NCBI RefSeq assembly: GCF_025421775.1
Contig: NZ_JAOEFX010000001.1
Coordinates: forward strand, 62,001-126,000
From: Paenarthrobacter aurescens
GTDB lineage: Bacteria > Actinomycetota > Actinomycetes > Actinomycetales > Micrococcaceae
Length of the DNA: 64,000 nucleotides
Direction: 5' to 3'
The notes under the pieces are model-generated. The model had not been told where the DNA came from, made no database searches, and saw only the letters and a list, made by a program, of their open reading frames with translations. Of the stretch, positions 8,948 through 17,368 are shown piece by piece. Both the position numbers and the translations under genes were made by a program. Every line of letters begins with the position of its first letter. Within the stretch, counting starts at the first letter, position 1.

Positions 8948-10144
8948 ATGAGCAGCCAGGAACAGCGACCCATCCGCAGCAGGCGTGAGCTTCGCCGCGC
9001 CCGGGAAGAGCAGCCTGAGGTACAGCCGGACGGAACCGCACCCTCAGAGGAGGAGCCTGACACAGGTTCCGATCGTCCCAACGGCCGCAATCGCCGCGCC
9101 GCCGACGCGCCTGTGGATGCCGTAGGGTCCGCAGCCCAGGAGCGATCCTCCCAGATCCGGGCCCGCGACCGTGCGGCGTTACGGACCATCAAGGAGCTGG
9201 CGGACAAGGAAGAGCAGCTATCGGGGGGCGGTCCGCCAACGCGTCGCCAGCTTCGGCTTCAGCAACTCCAGGCTGAAGTTGCGACCTCCATGAACCCGGT
9301 TGTGCCCACGCCTGGTTCCACACAGGGCGTTGCTCCGGCTGACGCTGACAAGAACCCCGACAAGAACCCCGCCAAGGAGCCGGCCCCCGGCCTTCCTCAG
9401 TCCGGTGAACCGGAAGCCGGCAAGGGTCCCGCGGAATCTGAAATGTCCGTGGAGCAGGCCCTTGCGGTCCGTGAATTGATTGCCGCCCAGGTTCAGAACC
9501 AGACAGCCAAGCTTGAACATATCGCCGAGCAGGATCCTTTGGCCGTCGATCCAGCTGTGCTCGCGGAGCAGATCGCCCTCGCCGAGCGTGCAGCAGTCCT
9601 GAACAAGCGGGCCGCCGCGAAGCAGAGGCTTGCCGAGCAGAACCAGGCTGAGCAGGGTAAAGCGCTGCCGGAGGCCAAGCCCGCGGGCAACGGTAAGTCC
9701 GAGGCCGCTACGGCAGGGCCCTCCACGGCCAACAACCTTGCCATGGTGACTCCATTGGAGTTCGTCAAGGTCCCTGGCGTGGAACGCCCCGTCATGAAGC
9801 GGCCCAGTACCACCTTTGTGCCACTGATCACGTCTGCTGGTCCGAAGCTGGATGGCGACCAGTCGCAGGGGAAAAAGACAGCGTCGCGGGGCCGTGCGGG
9901 TGTTCTCGCCCGTGCCGAGGCGGTGGCAAAGTCCGTCCGGAAAAAGCCTGTTGTTCCGGCAGAGCCCGGCGAAGAAGCGCAGCGGCCACCTGTGTCTGCC
10001 AGTACTGCCTACGGGCTTGACCCCCTGGATGTCAACACTGCCGGCCTGGCCAGGGCGCAGCGAAACAGGCTGCTGCAGTTCGGCGTCCTGGCTTTGGGAC
10101 TGGTTGCGCTCATTGTCGGCATCATCATGATTACCAGCGGCTAG
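8948..10144 (+). CDS. Hypothetical C-terminally anchored membrane protein
   Basis: 398 residues. The first roughly 370 are hydrophilic and rich in Arg, Glu, Pro and Ala, with predicted helical charged stretches (RSRRELRRAREEQPEVQ; LAEQIALAERAAVLNKRAA). One membrane segment closes the protein (FGVLALGLVALIVGIIMITS), which suggests a tail-anchored topology with a cytosolic body. It sits between nadD and rsfS, 7 bp after nadD, so it is likely co-transcribed. No enzymatic motif was seen and function is unknown. Confidence 0.8.
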   Translation: MSSQEQRPIRSRRELRRAREEQPEVQPDGTAPSEEEPDTGSDRPNGRNRRAADAPVDAVGSAAQERSSQIRARDRAALRTIKELADKEEQLSGGGPPTRRQLRLQQLQAEVATSMNPVVPTPGSTQGVAPADADKNPDKNPAKEPAPGLPQSGEPEAGKGPAESEMSVEQALAVRELIAAQVQNQTAKLEHIAEQDPLAVDPAVLAEQIALAERAAVLNKRAAAKQRLAEQNQAEQGKALPEAKPAGNGKSEAATAGPSTANNLAMVTPLEFVKVPGVERPVMKRPSTTFVPLITSAGPKLDGDQSQGKKTASRGRAGVLARAEAVAKSVRKKPVVPAEPGEEAQRPPVSASTAYGLDPLDVNTAGLARAQRNRLLQFGVLALGLVALIVGIIMITSG

Positions 10145-10202
10145 TTCCGCTCAACAACGGCTCACGCCATACATAGGCCCCAGGCCACAACAAGGAGTCC
10201 CC

Positions 10203-10607
10203 GTGTCTGCACATGAACAATCCATCACTCTCGCCCGTCACGCTGCGCGTGCCGCGTCCGAAAAACTCGCAGAGGACATCGTCGCATTGGATGTCAGCGA
10301 GCGTCTGGCGCTTACTGACATCTTCCTGATTGCGTCTGCTCCCACCGAGCGCCAGGTCAATGCAATCGTCGATGGCATCGAAGAAGAGCTCCTGAAGCAG
10401 GACCTTCGCCCTGTACGCCGCGAGGGCCGCTCGGAAGGCCGCTGGGTTCTGCTGGACTACGCGGACATCGTGATCCACGTCCAGCACGCCGAGGACCGCG
10501 TCTTCTATGCTCTTGAGCGGCTTTGGAAGGACTGCCCGGTGGTGGACCTTGAGCTGGGGGATGACGCCTCTGCCAAGGCTGTCACGGCGGAAGATTCCGA
10601 ACGCTAG
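10203..10607 (+). CDS. rsfS: Ribosome silencing factor RsfS
   Basis: 134 residues with the RsfS/Iojap core: ALDVSERLALTDIFLIASAPTERQ, then EEELLKQDLRP, and WVLLDYADIVIHVQ followed by RVFYALERLWKD. It binds L14 and blocks subunit joining during starvation. The GTG at 10203 follows AAGGAG at 7-nt spacing. The nadD-x-rsfS order is common across bacteria. Confidence 0.95.
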   Translation: MSAHEQSITLARHAARAASEKLAEDIVALDVSERLALTDIFLIASAPTERQVNAIVDGIEEELLKQDLRPVRREGRSEGRWVLLDYADIVIHVQHAEDRVFYALERLWKDCPVVDLELGDDASAKAVTAEDSER

Positions 10608-10636
10608 GAACGGCGCGGCAAGCGAATATGCCCAAT

Positions 10637-10666
10637 TTGGAATTTTCGGAATTGCTGTTCTAAGAT
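10637..10666 (+). promoter_or_regulatory. Candidate promoter of the first tRNA-Ala gene
   Basis: TTGGAA at 10637-10642 and TAAGAT at 10661-10666 have an 18-bp spacer. Five bases after the -10 box comes GAGTTGCTTCGGCG (10671-10684). The same 14 bases follow the -10 box of the second tRNA-Ala gene, so they probably mark the 5' end of both transcripts. Confidence 0.6.
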
Positions 10667-10723
10667 ATTTGAGTTGCTTCGGCGCGGATGGCCTCAAAGC
10701 CTGATGTGAAGCAGCAAGAATAT

Positions 10724-10799
10724 GGGGCTGTGGCGCAGCTGGTAGCGCACCTGCATGGCATGCAGGGGGTCAGGGGTTCGAGTCCCCTCAGCTCCACCA
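10724..10799 (+). tRNA. tRNA-Ala (anticodon GGC), CCA encoded
   Basis: A full cloverleaf. The acceptor stem GGGGCTG pairs with CAGCTCC. The anticodon arm is CCTGC-ATGGCAT-GCAGG with anticodon GGC, and the T arm is AGGGGTTCGAGTCCCCT. The discriminator A is followed by an encoded CCA at 10797-10799. The 73-nt body is identical to the copy at 11846. Confidence 0.97.
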
Positions 10800-10801
10800 T
10801 C

Positions 10802-10854
10802 GAGGCCCTGCGTTTCTTCATGTATCACATGAAGAAACGCAGGGCCTCTTTTCG
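10802..10854 (+). terminator. Terminator after the first tRNA-Ala gene
   Basis: A perfect 22-bp inverted repeat (10802-10823 with 10827-10848, beginning GAGGCCCTGCG) with a 3-nt loop, followed by TTTTC. It begins 3 bp after the tRNA CCA end. Confidence 0.9.
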
Positions 10855-10887
10855 TATCGCATGGGGTGCAGGCGTCTGGCGGTGTGT

Positions 10888-11478
10888 CTACTCGCTGGTG
10901 CCCGCAGTCAAGGCCGGCAGCATGAACTCCCACATCTGATCGATCCGGAGGAGGACGTCCTCACGTGCGGTCAGGACGTCGGAGACCATCTGGACGCCGG
11001 TGAAGGATGCAATCAAGTATCGGGCGAAGGCTGCGGGATCAAGGTCCGTACGGACAGTGCCATCCGTTGTTGCTTGGGCCAGCAGTTGTTCGGCCGTGTT
11101 GATCCAGTCCTCGTAGGGCCCCGAAACGTCCGCTTGAAAGGCTGAAGCCTCGAACGTGAGACGGATGCCTCCCTGGACGATTGGCTCGTCCAGCAGCTGC
11201 TGCCCGAACATCCTGCAGAGCCTGATGAGCTTCTCCAGTGCTGGAGCGCTGGCGGCGACTATTTCCGACCCCGCAGCCAGGACCATGGCGTGCTGTTCAT
11301 CGATGACCGCCAAGGCCAGTTCCCGCTTGGATGTGAAGTGGAAGTACAGCGCACCTTTGGTGACGCCTGCGCGCTTGGTGATGTCGGCAAGGCTGGCGTT
11401 TCCATAGCCGATCTCTGCGAAGACACGGGCGGCACCTTCTATGACGGCCAGCCGGGTGTCTTTCGCACGTTGCTGCAT
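10888..11478 (-). CDS. TetR-family regulator, ScbR/gamma-butyrolactone-receptor-like
   Basis: 196 residues starting MQQRAKDTRLAVIEGAARVF. The helix-turn-helix (GYGNASLADITKRAGVTKG, ALYFHFTSKRELA, residues about 22-60) closely resembles the ScbR/ArpA autoregulator-receptor group. The C-terminal ligand domain covers residues about 70-196. The ATG at 11478 is preferred over the open frame back to 11553 because the product then has the usual family start. A palindrome of the type bound by these receptors lies at 11580-11597, about 100 bp upstream, so autoregulation is likely. No butyrolactone synthase gene is nearby, so the ligand is unknown. It lies between two identical tRNA-Ala genes. Confidence 0.85.
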   Translation of the reverse strand: MQQRAKDTRLAVIEGAARVFAEIGYGNASLADITKRAGVTKGALYFHFTSKRELALAVIDEQHAMVLAAGSEIVAASAPALEKLIRLCRMFGQQLLDEPIVQGGIRLTFEASAFQADVSGPYEDWINTAEQLLAQATTDGTVRTDLDPAAFARYLIASFTGVQMVSDVLTAREDVLLRIDQMWEFMLPALTAGTSE

Positions 11479-11579
11479 CAGCGATGGGGACCTTTCGGAT
11501 ATGCGGCGCGGCATTGAGCGATGGTGGCCGCGGAGACCCCATAACGCTATCACCGGCCGAGGCGTGGACTGAGGCGAAT

Positions 11580-11597
11580 AAACCGACTGAACGGTTT
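11580..11597. promoter_or_regulatory. Palindromic operator candidate (autoregulatory-element type)
   Basis: AAACCG (11580-11585) and CGGTTT (11592-11597) form perfect inverted half-sites around ACTGAA, and a further GGTTT follows. AAACC...GGTTT half-sites resemble the sites bound by gamma-butyrolactone receptor-type TetR proteins. It lies in the upstream region of the only such regulator in the window. Confidence 0.6.
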
Positions 11598-11785
11598 GGT
11601 TTCTCGGAAGGGAGATCCTAGACTTCAGGGGAGCGATGCTGGTTTACCGCAAGCTCAGAGGCAGCCGGTTTGGGGGGAGGTGCGGTGGACTTGTCCAGCG
11701 CGCCTCGGCTGCCGACTGCGGGGCCGCCCACGATGGAGTGATTCACTTCACCTTCCGGCGATTTCTCTTCTCGCTGGATTGTGGT

Positions 11786-11809
11786 TAGTATTGACGAGTT
11801 GCTTCGGCG
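11786..11809 (+). promoter_or_regulatory. Promoter -10 and shared transcript start of the second tRNA-Ala gene
   Basis: TAGTAT at 11786-11791 is followed four bases later by GAGTTGCTTCGGCG (11796-11809), identical to the element before the first tRNA-Ala gene. The -35 region is weak (TTCTCT or nearby). Confidence 0.5.
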
Positions 11810-11845
11810 GGAAGGGAAATACTTCTCCGCGAATCCAGCAAATCC

Positions 11846-11918
11846 GGGGCTGTGGCGCAGCTGGTAGCGCACCTGCATGGCATGCAGGGGGTCAGGGGTT
11901 CGAGTCCCCTCAGCTCCA
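11846..11918 (+). tRNA. tRNA-Ala (anticodon GGC), second copy, CCA not encoded
   Basis: The 73-nt body is identical to the tRNA at 10724-10796, with the same stems and GGC anticodon. The discriminator A is followed by CTT instead of CCA, so this copy needs CCA addition. Confidence 0.96.
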
Positions 11919-11925
11919 CTTCGGA

Positions 11926-11957
11926 AAAAGACCCCGCTCTTTCGAGCGGGGTCTTTT
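11926..11957 (+). terminator. Terminator after the second tRNA-Ala gene
   Basis: AAAAGACCCCGCTC (11926-11939), a TTTC loop, and GAGCGGGGTCTTTT (11944-11957): a perfect 14-bp stem ending in a T run. It is symmetrical, so it may also act for the convergent cupin gene. Confidence 0.92.
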
Positions 11958-11980
11958 GCTGTCCCTGGGGTAGGTGGACC

Positions 11981-12358
11981 CTACTCCGGTGGCCGTGCGA
12001 ATTCGGCGCCGCTAACGAACTCGACACCCTGGAAGGGTTGATCGCCTACCACGCGGGCGTTGTGACCCGGCGGGATCGTGTAGGAGTCGCCGGCCGATAT
12101 GCTGATCTGCCGGCCGTCGTTTGTTTCCACTTCCAGATTGCCGGAGACGCAGAACCCGACGTGGCTCAACTGGCAGGAGTCGGTGCCGACCACGGGTTTG
12201 ATGCAGTCGGCCCAAGTCCAGCCAGGTTCAAACGTCATACGGCCGATGGTGTAATCACCTACGGTGACGAGATCCAGCACGGTTTTGTCGGGGCGCCGGG
12301 TTTCGTCGGGGGAGTTATGGGACTTTACGTCCAGGTTCGTGACAACATTGACACTCAT
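11981..12358 (-). CDS. Cupin-domain protein
   Basis: 125 residues. A single cupin beta-barrel is suggested by EPGWTWADCIKP, HVGFCVSGNLEVETNDGRQ (motif 1) and SAGDSYTIPPGHNARVVGDQP (motif 2). Motif 1 keeps one His and an acidic residue, so metal binding is possible but not certain. The ATG at 12358 follows GAGAAG; the frame stays open another 290 bp upstream, but that part reads as low-quality Arg/Pro-rich sequence. Proteins of this type often act as small sensors or isomerases; the substrate is unknown. Confidence 0.8.
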   Translation of the reverse strand: MSVNVVTNLDVKSHNSPDETRRPDKTVLDLVTVGDYTIGRMTFEPGWTWADCIKPVVGTDSCQLSHVGFCVSGNLEVETNDGRQISISAGDSYTIPPGHNARVVGDQPFQGVEFVSGAEFARPPE

Positions 12359-12561
12359 GGCTTCTCGCAGGGGAGGGGGAGCCGAATGACGGGTGGTCCC
12401 GGTGCCTGGCTCCATGGGTTCGCCGTGACCTGTGCCTGCCGCCGTCGGAAAGGTTTCACCATTCGGAGCGGCGGGCAGGTGTTTGCGTGGTGCACCCTTC
12501 AGGTTCCTCCGAAGCACCCATAAAGTCGAGCCACAGACGCTAGGAAAGTGAGAACCGCATC

Positions 12562-13692
12562 GTGACGGCATTGGAACTTGAGGCCGTGTTCGGTTCTTTG
12601 AGCAGGCTTCCAGACGTCGAAGCGGACAACTTGCAGGCCCATGACGCAACTGATCGAATCCTGCTTGAGGCTGCGGCAGAGATTGTGGGGCCTGACACCA
12701 AGGTTGTTGTTGTGGGAGACCGCTACGGTGCCTTGACGTTGGGCGCAGTGGCGGGACTCGGCGTCGGGCATGTCCGGGTCCACCAGGACCTGTTCACCGG
12801 AAGGCTCGCGCTGAAGCGAAACGCCGAAGCGGCAGGGCTGGGGCACCGGTTCGCCCAGCGTGAGCTCGGCCGGGAGTTGCTGGACGGCGCCGACCTGGTG
12901 TTGTTGCAGTTGCCGAAATCCTTGGCTGAGTTGGAAGAAATCGCCGACGCCGTGGCCCGCTTTGCTGCCCCTGATTCGGTCTTGCTGGCCGGTGGTCGCG
13001 TCAAACACATGTCGGTAGGCATGAACGCCGTCCTGGACAAGTATTTCTCTTCGGTCCAACCACAGCTTGGCCGGCAAAAATCGAGGGTGATCGTGGCACG
13101 CCATCCCCAGCCACTTTCCGGCACACCGGCGTTTCCCGTTGAGCAGCCTTTGCCGGAACTCGGCATCACTGTGTGCGCCCACGGCGCGGTTTTCTCCGGG
13201 GCGCGCTTGGACATAGGCACGCGCTATCTGTTGACGTTCCTGGACCGCATGCCGGCCGTTCATCGCGTGGTGGACCTGGGGTGTGGAACGGGAATCCTCG
13301 CCACGATGTACGTGCGCCGTCACGAACTGGCCAGCGTTATCGCGACCGACCAGTCCGCGGCTGCCGTTGCCTCGGCGCAGGGCACAGCGGCGGCGAATGG
13401 GCTGGGGGAGCGGATATCCGTGCTCCACGATGACGCCATGTCCACCCTGGAGGCCGGCAGTGCAGATCTCATCCTGCTCAACCCGCCTTTCCATTTGGGG
13501 GCCAGCGTGCATGCCGGTGCTGCGCTGAAGATGTTCGAGGCGGCCGCACGTGTCCTTGCGCCCGGAGGGGAGCTGTGGACGGTGTACAACAGCCACCTGC
13601 AGTACCGGGCCTCACTCGGGCGGCTGATCGGGCCCACAACCGAAGAGGGCCGGAACCCGAAGTTCACTGTAACGCGCAGCATAAAGTCCTGA
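12562..13692 (+). CDS. Class I SAM-dependent methyltransferase, RsmC/RlmG-like (guanine-N2)
   Basis: 376 residues with two related halves, as in RsmC/RlmG. The N-terminal half (about 1-185) has a degenerate Rossmann fold. The C-terminal half has the SAM-binding motif VVDLGCGTGILA near residue 237 and the catalytic NPPFH near residue 311. The family methylates G1207 of 16S or G1835 of 23S rRNA at N2. I cannot tell which substrate applies, so no symbol is given. GTG start at 12562 after GGAAAG. Confidence 0.9.
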   Translation: MTALELEAVFGSLSRLPDVEADNLQAHDATDRILLEAAAEIVGPDTKVVVVGDRYGALTLGAVAGLGVGHVRVHQDLFTGRLALKRNAEAAGLGHRFAQRELGRELLDGADLVLLQLPKSLAELEEIADAVARFAAPDSVLLAGGRVKHMSVGMNAVLDKYFSSVQPQLGRQKSRVIVARHPQPLSGTPAFPVEQPLPELGITVCAHGAVFSGARLDIGTRYLLTFLDRMPAVHRVVDLGCGTGILATMYVRRHELASVIATDQSAAAVASAQGTAAANGLGERISVLHDDAMSTLEAGSADLILLNPPFHLGASVHAGAALKMFEAAARVLAPGGELWTVYNSHLQYRASLGRLIGPTTEEGRNPKFTVTRSIKS

Positions 13693-13826
13693 AGTAAGGT
13701 CATCAGCGCGCGGCCTGATGTGCCGTCGCATACAATTCAGTGTCATCGTTACCAACCCCTGACTCCGGTGTCAGCGTGTGCTCGTATCCGCGGAGCCGGG
13801 GGTGTCGTACGATGCAGACACACACT

Positions 13827-13841
13827 AAATTCGACGAAGTT
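13827..13841. promoter_or_regulatory. Candidate operator of the ROK regulator
   Basis: TTCG (13830-13833), A, and CGAA (13835-13838) form a 9-bp palindrome flanked by AAA and GTT, 24 bp before the regulator start. ROK repressors often control their own gene and the following transporter. This rests on symmetry and position only. Confidence 0.3.
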
Positions 13842-13864
13842 TTTCCGAATGACGAGGGGCATCA

Positions 13865-15115
13865 GTGACTGAGATCCGGCAGCCGACACCGAGGCGCGGA
13901 ACGAATCTACCCCGCATGGGGGACTTCAATCTGACGGTCATTCTGGAGGCGATCCGGCGGTCAACGCTGGGACTCAGTCGCGTCGAGCTTGCCCAGATTG
14001 TTGGGCTTTCGCCGCAGACAATTTCCAATATTTCGCGACGCCTCCTGGACCAGAAACTGATCGTCGAAGCTGGCAAGGAAGGGTCAGGCCCGGGAAAACC
14101 CCGGACCATCCTGCGCCTGAACCCCGCCGGAATGTACGCCGTGGGCGTGCATTTGGACCCAGCCGTCATCACGTTTGTTGTCCTTGACCTGTTGGGCGAC
14201 GTTGTGAGGCACTCCCGGATGGCAACGCCTGGTGGTGACCCTGCAGGCGTCATCACCAGCATTGCCGAACAGATCAGGGTCCTGATCGAGGAGTCTGGCG
14301 TGGATGCGTCCAAGATCGCAGGACTTGGCGTTGCTGTCCCGGGCCCGATTGACCTCGACGAAGGCTCGGTTGTGGAGCCGCCCCTCCTCACGCGATGGAA
14401 CAGGGTGCGTATCCGTGAGGCTTTGACCGAAGCCACCGGACTGGAGACCCTTGTGGACAAGGATGTCACCAGCGCGGCCGTGGCCGAGACGTGGGCGGGT
14501 GGCGCCAGCGGCGCCGGCAGCTTTGTTTTCATGTACATGGGAACAGGCATCGGCTGCGGCATTGTGCTCAACGACGAAGTAGTGCGGGGGACGTCTGGTA
14601 ACGCCGGTGAAATCGGCCACATCGTGGTAGATCCGGACGGTCCTCTCTGTGATTGCGGTCAGCGCGGATGCGTTAAGTCTTCCTGTATCCCCCAGGTGGT
14701 GGTGGCCGAGGCCGAAACAGCGGGTGTCCTCGACGGGCACCGGGAGGGAGCGGACGGTCCCGAAGTCCAGGAGCGCTTCGCCGAGCTGTGCGACAAAGCC
14801 GACGCGGGCGATGAGAAGGCCATTGCCATCCTGGAAAAATCTGCCACCCTTGTGGCGCGGGCCGTGTCCGTGGTGACCAATACCCTGGACGTGGAACGCG
14901 TCGTCTTCGGTGGTCCCTTCTGGGGGCGGATGGCCCCTTACTTCCTGGAACGTGTTCCGGGGCTGCTGGACAGAAACAATGCTGCCCGCATGATCCACGA
15001 CCTCGATGTGGTGGGCAGCGGTGTAGGTGAAGATGTCGGCGCCATAGGTGCCGCGTGCCTCGTCTTGGAGCACATGCTGGCACCGCGCGCCCAGCGGCTC
15101 CTGCTGGAGGGCTAA
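13865..15115 (+). CDS. ROK-family transcriptional regulator
   Basis: 416 residues. The N-terminal winged helix (LSRVELAQIVGLSPQTISNISRR, about residues 38-65) is followed by a ROK sugar-kinase-like domain: GVHLDPAVITFVVLDLLGD, VDKDVTSAAVAE, FMYMGTGIGCGIV, NAGEIGH, and the zinc motif CDCGQRGCVKS. It probably senses a sugar and represses the ABC importer that starts 31 bp downstream. GTG start at 13865 after GAGGGG. Confidence 0.9.
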   Translation: MTEIRQPTPRRGTNLPRMGDFNLTVILEAIRRSTLGLSRVELAQIVGLSPQTISNISRRLLDQKLIVEAGKEGSGPGKPRTILRLNPAGMYAVGVHLDPAVITFVVLDLLGDVVRHSRMATPGGDPAGVITSIAEQIRVLIEESGVDASKIAGLGVAVPGPIDLDEGSVVEPPLLTRWNRVRIREALTEATGLETLVDKDVTSAAVAETWAGGASGAGSFVFMYMGTGIGCGIVLNDEVVRGTSGNAGEIGHIVVDPDGPLCDCGQRGCVKSSCIPQVVVAEAETAGVLDGHREGADGPEVQERFAELCDKADAGDEKAIAILEKSATLVARAVSVVTNTLDVERVVFGGPFWGRMAPYFLERVPGLLDRNNAARMIHDLDVVGSGVGEDVGAIGAACLVLEHMLAPRAQRLLLEG

Positions 15116-15146
15116 GTAAGCAGCACGTTTGACTGATTGGAGCACC

Positions 15147-16502
15147 ATGCGCCGCCCAAGGAAGTTAGCCGCCGCCGTTTCCGTCGCTGCTGTTCTTCTG
15201 GCAGCGACCTCCTGTTCTCCCACGCCTGAGGCGGCGGAGAACAAAACACTGAAGGTCGTCTACCAGAAGACAGATGCCTTCACGGCGCTTGATGCCGTCA
15301 TGCAGGACGCCAAGAAGGAATTCGAGGCCGCCAACTCCGGTGTGACCGTGGACCTCCAGCCCATCCAAGCCAATGACGACGACTACGGGACCAAGCTCGC
15401 GCTGGCGCAGCGTTCCGCGGACACGGCGCCCGATGTCTTCTACGAGGATACGTTCAAGGTGCGCTCGGATGTCGATGCCGGCTATCTCCTGAAGCTGGAC
15501 AGTTACCTTGAGAAATGGGGCGACTGGTCGGCGTTCAACGAAGCAGCCAAGGCTGCCGGGCGGGCCGATGATGGCAGCATCTACGCGGTGCCGCTGGGTA
15601 CTGACACCAGGGCCATTTGGTACAACAAAGCCGTCCTCCAGAAGGCGGGTGTGTCGGTTCCGTGGCAGCCCAAGACCTGGGAAGACATCCTGACGACGGC
15701 ACGTGCGGTCAAAGCATCGGACCCGAACGTGATCGCCTTCAACATGTACGCAGGAAAGGGCACTGGCGAGGGCACAGTGATGCAGGGGTTCTACGAGCTC
15801 CTCTATGGCACCGACAGCACCCTGTACGACGAAAATGAGAAGAAGTGGGTTGTCGGCTCCCAAGGGTTTACCGACTCGCTGGCGTTCCTGAAAACCCTCT
15901 ACGACGAGAAGCTCGCCGTCAGTCCCGCTGAAGCGCTGGATGCCAACGTCTGGAAGAAGGTCTTTGGCGAGTGGTTCCCCCAAGGAAAACTGGCGGCCAC
16001 CGTGGAAGGTTCCTACTCGCCGTCGTTCTGGCAAAAAGGTGGGGCTTATGAATGGGCAGGCTACGAACAGGACATGGGCGTAGCAATGTTCCCCACCAGG
16101 AATGGCCAGGAGCCTGGTGGCGTGAGCATGTCCGGCGGCTGGACACTCGCCGTGGGGGCCAAGAGCAAGAACCCTGAGCTCGCCTTCCAGTTCCTCACCA
16201 CGGCACTCAACAAGAAGAACGCGTTGGCCTACGACATCAACAATTCGCAGATTGCTGTTCGCACGGATGTCGCCTCGGAAGCCGCCTATTTGGCGGCCAA
16301 CCCGTTCGTGAAGGATGTTTCGGACTTGGTGAAAGTGACGCATTACCGTCCCGCGACAGCGGACTACCCGAGGATTTCCTCGGCCATCCAAGGTGCTACC
16401 GAATCTGTGATCACGGGCAAACAAAGTCCCGAAGACGCCGCCGCTGAATACGACGCCACCGTTCGCAAGCTTGTGGGTGAGGACAAGGTTCTCGAGAAAT
16501 GA
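15147..16502 (+). CDS. Sugar ABC transporter substrate-binding lipoprotein
   Basis: 451 residues. A lipoprotein signal has a basic start MRRPRKLA, a hydrophobic core and the lipobox LAATSC near residue 22. The rest is a solute-binding family 1 fold (TAPDVFYEDTFKV, AVPLGTDTRAIWYNKAVLQKAG, SMSGGWTLAVGAKSKNPE). The ATG at 15147 follows GGAG. Membrane-anchored outside the cell, it delivers a carbohydrate to the two permeases that follow. Its stop overlaps the first permease start as ATGA. The sugar is unknown. Confidence 0.93.
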   Translation: MRRPRKLAAAVSVAAVLLAATSCSPTPEAAENKTLKVVYQKTDAFTALDAVMQDAKKEFEAANSGVTVDLQPIQANDDDYGTKLALAQRSADTAPDVFYEDTFKVRSDVDAGYLLKLDSYLEKWGDWSAFNEAAKAAGRADDGSIYAVPLGTDTRAIWYNKAVLQKAGVSVPWQPKTWEDILTTARAVKASDPNVIAFNMYAGKGTGEGTVMQGFYELLYGTDSTLYDENEKKWVVGSQGFTDSLAFLKTLYDEKLAVSPAEALDANVWKKVFGEWFPQGKLAATVEGSYSPSFWQKGGAYEWAGYEQDMGVAMFPTRNGQEPGGVSMSGGWTLAVGAKSKNPELAFQFLTTALNKKNALAYDINNSQIAVRTDVASEAAYLAANPFVKDVSDLVKVTHYRPATADYPRISSAIQGATESVITGKQSPEDAAAEYDATVRKLVGEDKVLEK

Positions 16503-17368
16503 CCATCCGCCGCGTCCTGCGGCTCCTGCCTGTAGTCCCGTCCATTCTCCTGCTCCTCCTGTTCCTGCTGGCCCCGGTGGTGTGGTCTTTTTACGCGTCC
16601 TTCACCGATGCGGCGCTATCCGGCAAAGCTGCCAGGGATCCGCAATGGGTTGGCGCCGACAACTACGCGCGGATGTTCAGCGACGACTTGTTCCCGTTGG
16701 CCGCCTGGCTGACGGTGGTGTTTGTGGCGGCCTCGGCTGTCATTGGCCAGAACATCCTCGGTTTGCTGATCGCCCTGCTGATGACGCGGTCGCGGAAAGC
16801 GGTAGCGTCCTTGGTGGGTACGGCCGTGGTTGCTGCTTGGGTACTACCGGAAATAGTGGCGGCGTTCGCCGCCTACGCCTATTTCAACCGGGATGGGACT
16901 CTGAACCAGATGCTGGGCGTCATGGGAGCCCAGGGCCCGGATTGGTTGTACTCGTGGCCCTTGGTGGCGATCATCCTGGCCAATACATGGCGCGGAACAG
17001 CCTTCTCCATGTTGGTGTACAAGGCCGCGCTGGCGGACGTTCCCCGGGATATCTCAGAGGCGGCCCTCATGGATGGGGCCCGGGGTTGGCAGCGGCTGGC
17101 ATTCATCACCCTGCCCCTGATCCGGAGCAGCATCGCCACCAACCTGATGCTGATCACTCTTCAGACGCTGGCCGTGTTTACCCTCATCTGGGTGATGACT
17201 GCAGGCGGTCCAGCCAACGCCAGCACCACGTTGCCGGTGTTGGCGTATCAAGAAGCGTTCAAGTTTGGTGACATTGGCTACGGCACGGCGGTGGCGTCGG
17301 TGCTGATTCTTCTGGGCATGGTTTTCGGTGCGGTCTACGTCCGGCTGCTGCGGGAGCAACGCCCATGA
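16499..17368 (+). CDS. ABC sugar permease (MalF type)
   Basis: 289 residues with about six membrane segments (first VVPSILLLLLFLLAPVVWSF) and the EAA loop EAALMDGARGWQRLAFITLP near residue 185, which contacts the ATPase. It is translationally coupled to the binding protein and, by a 4-bp overlap, to the second permease. Confidence 0.94.
   Translation: MTIRRVLRLLPVVPSILLLLLFLLAPVVWSFYASFTDAALSGKAARDPQWVGADNYARMFSDDLFPLAAWLTVVFVAASAVIGQNILGLLIALLMTRSRKAVASLVGTAVVAAWVLPEIVAAFAAYAYFNRDGTLNQMLGVMGAQGPDWLYSWPLVAIILANTWRGTAFSMLVYKAALADVPRDISEAALMDGARGWQRLAFITLPLIRSSIATNLMLITLQTLAVFTLIWVMTAGGPANASTTLPVLAYQEAFKFGDIGYGTAVASVLILLGMVFGAVYVRLLREQRP

Larger units (their letters stand above)
11479..11845. 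other. Regulatory region between the TetR gene and the second tRNA-Ala; no gene seen
   Basis: 367 bp. It contains the TetR-gene leader, the palindrome at 11580-11597 and the promoter of the second tRNA gene near 11786. Open frames here look like chance frames. Confidence 0.6.

Noticed and set aside
10724..11918. Integrated element between duplicate tRNA genes
   Set aside because: Only a regulator gene and no integrase lie between the copies, and the flanks differ, so att-type integration is not supported.
12499..13596. 365-codon minus-strand frame
   Set aside because: Shadow of the methyltransferase gene.
15165..16424. 419-codon minus-strand frame
   Set aside because: Antisense to the sugar-binding lipoprotein gene, with no family similarity and no binding site.
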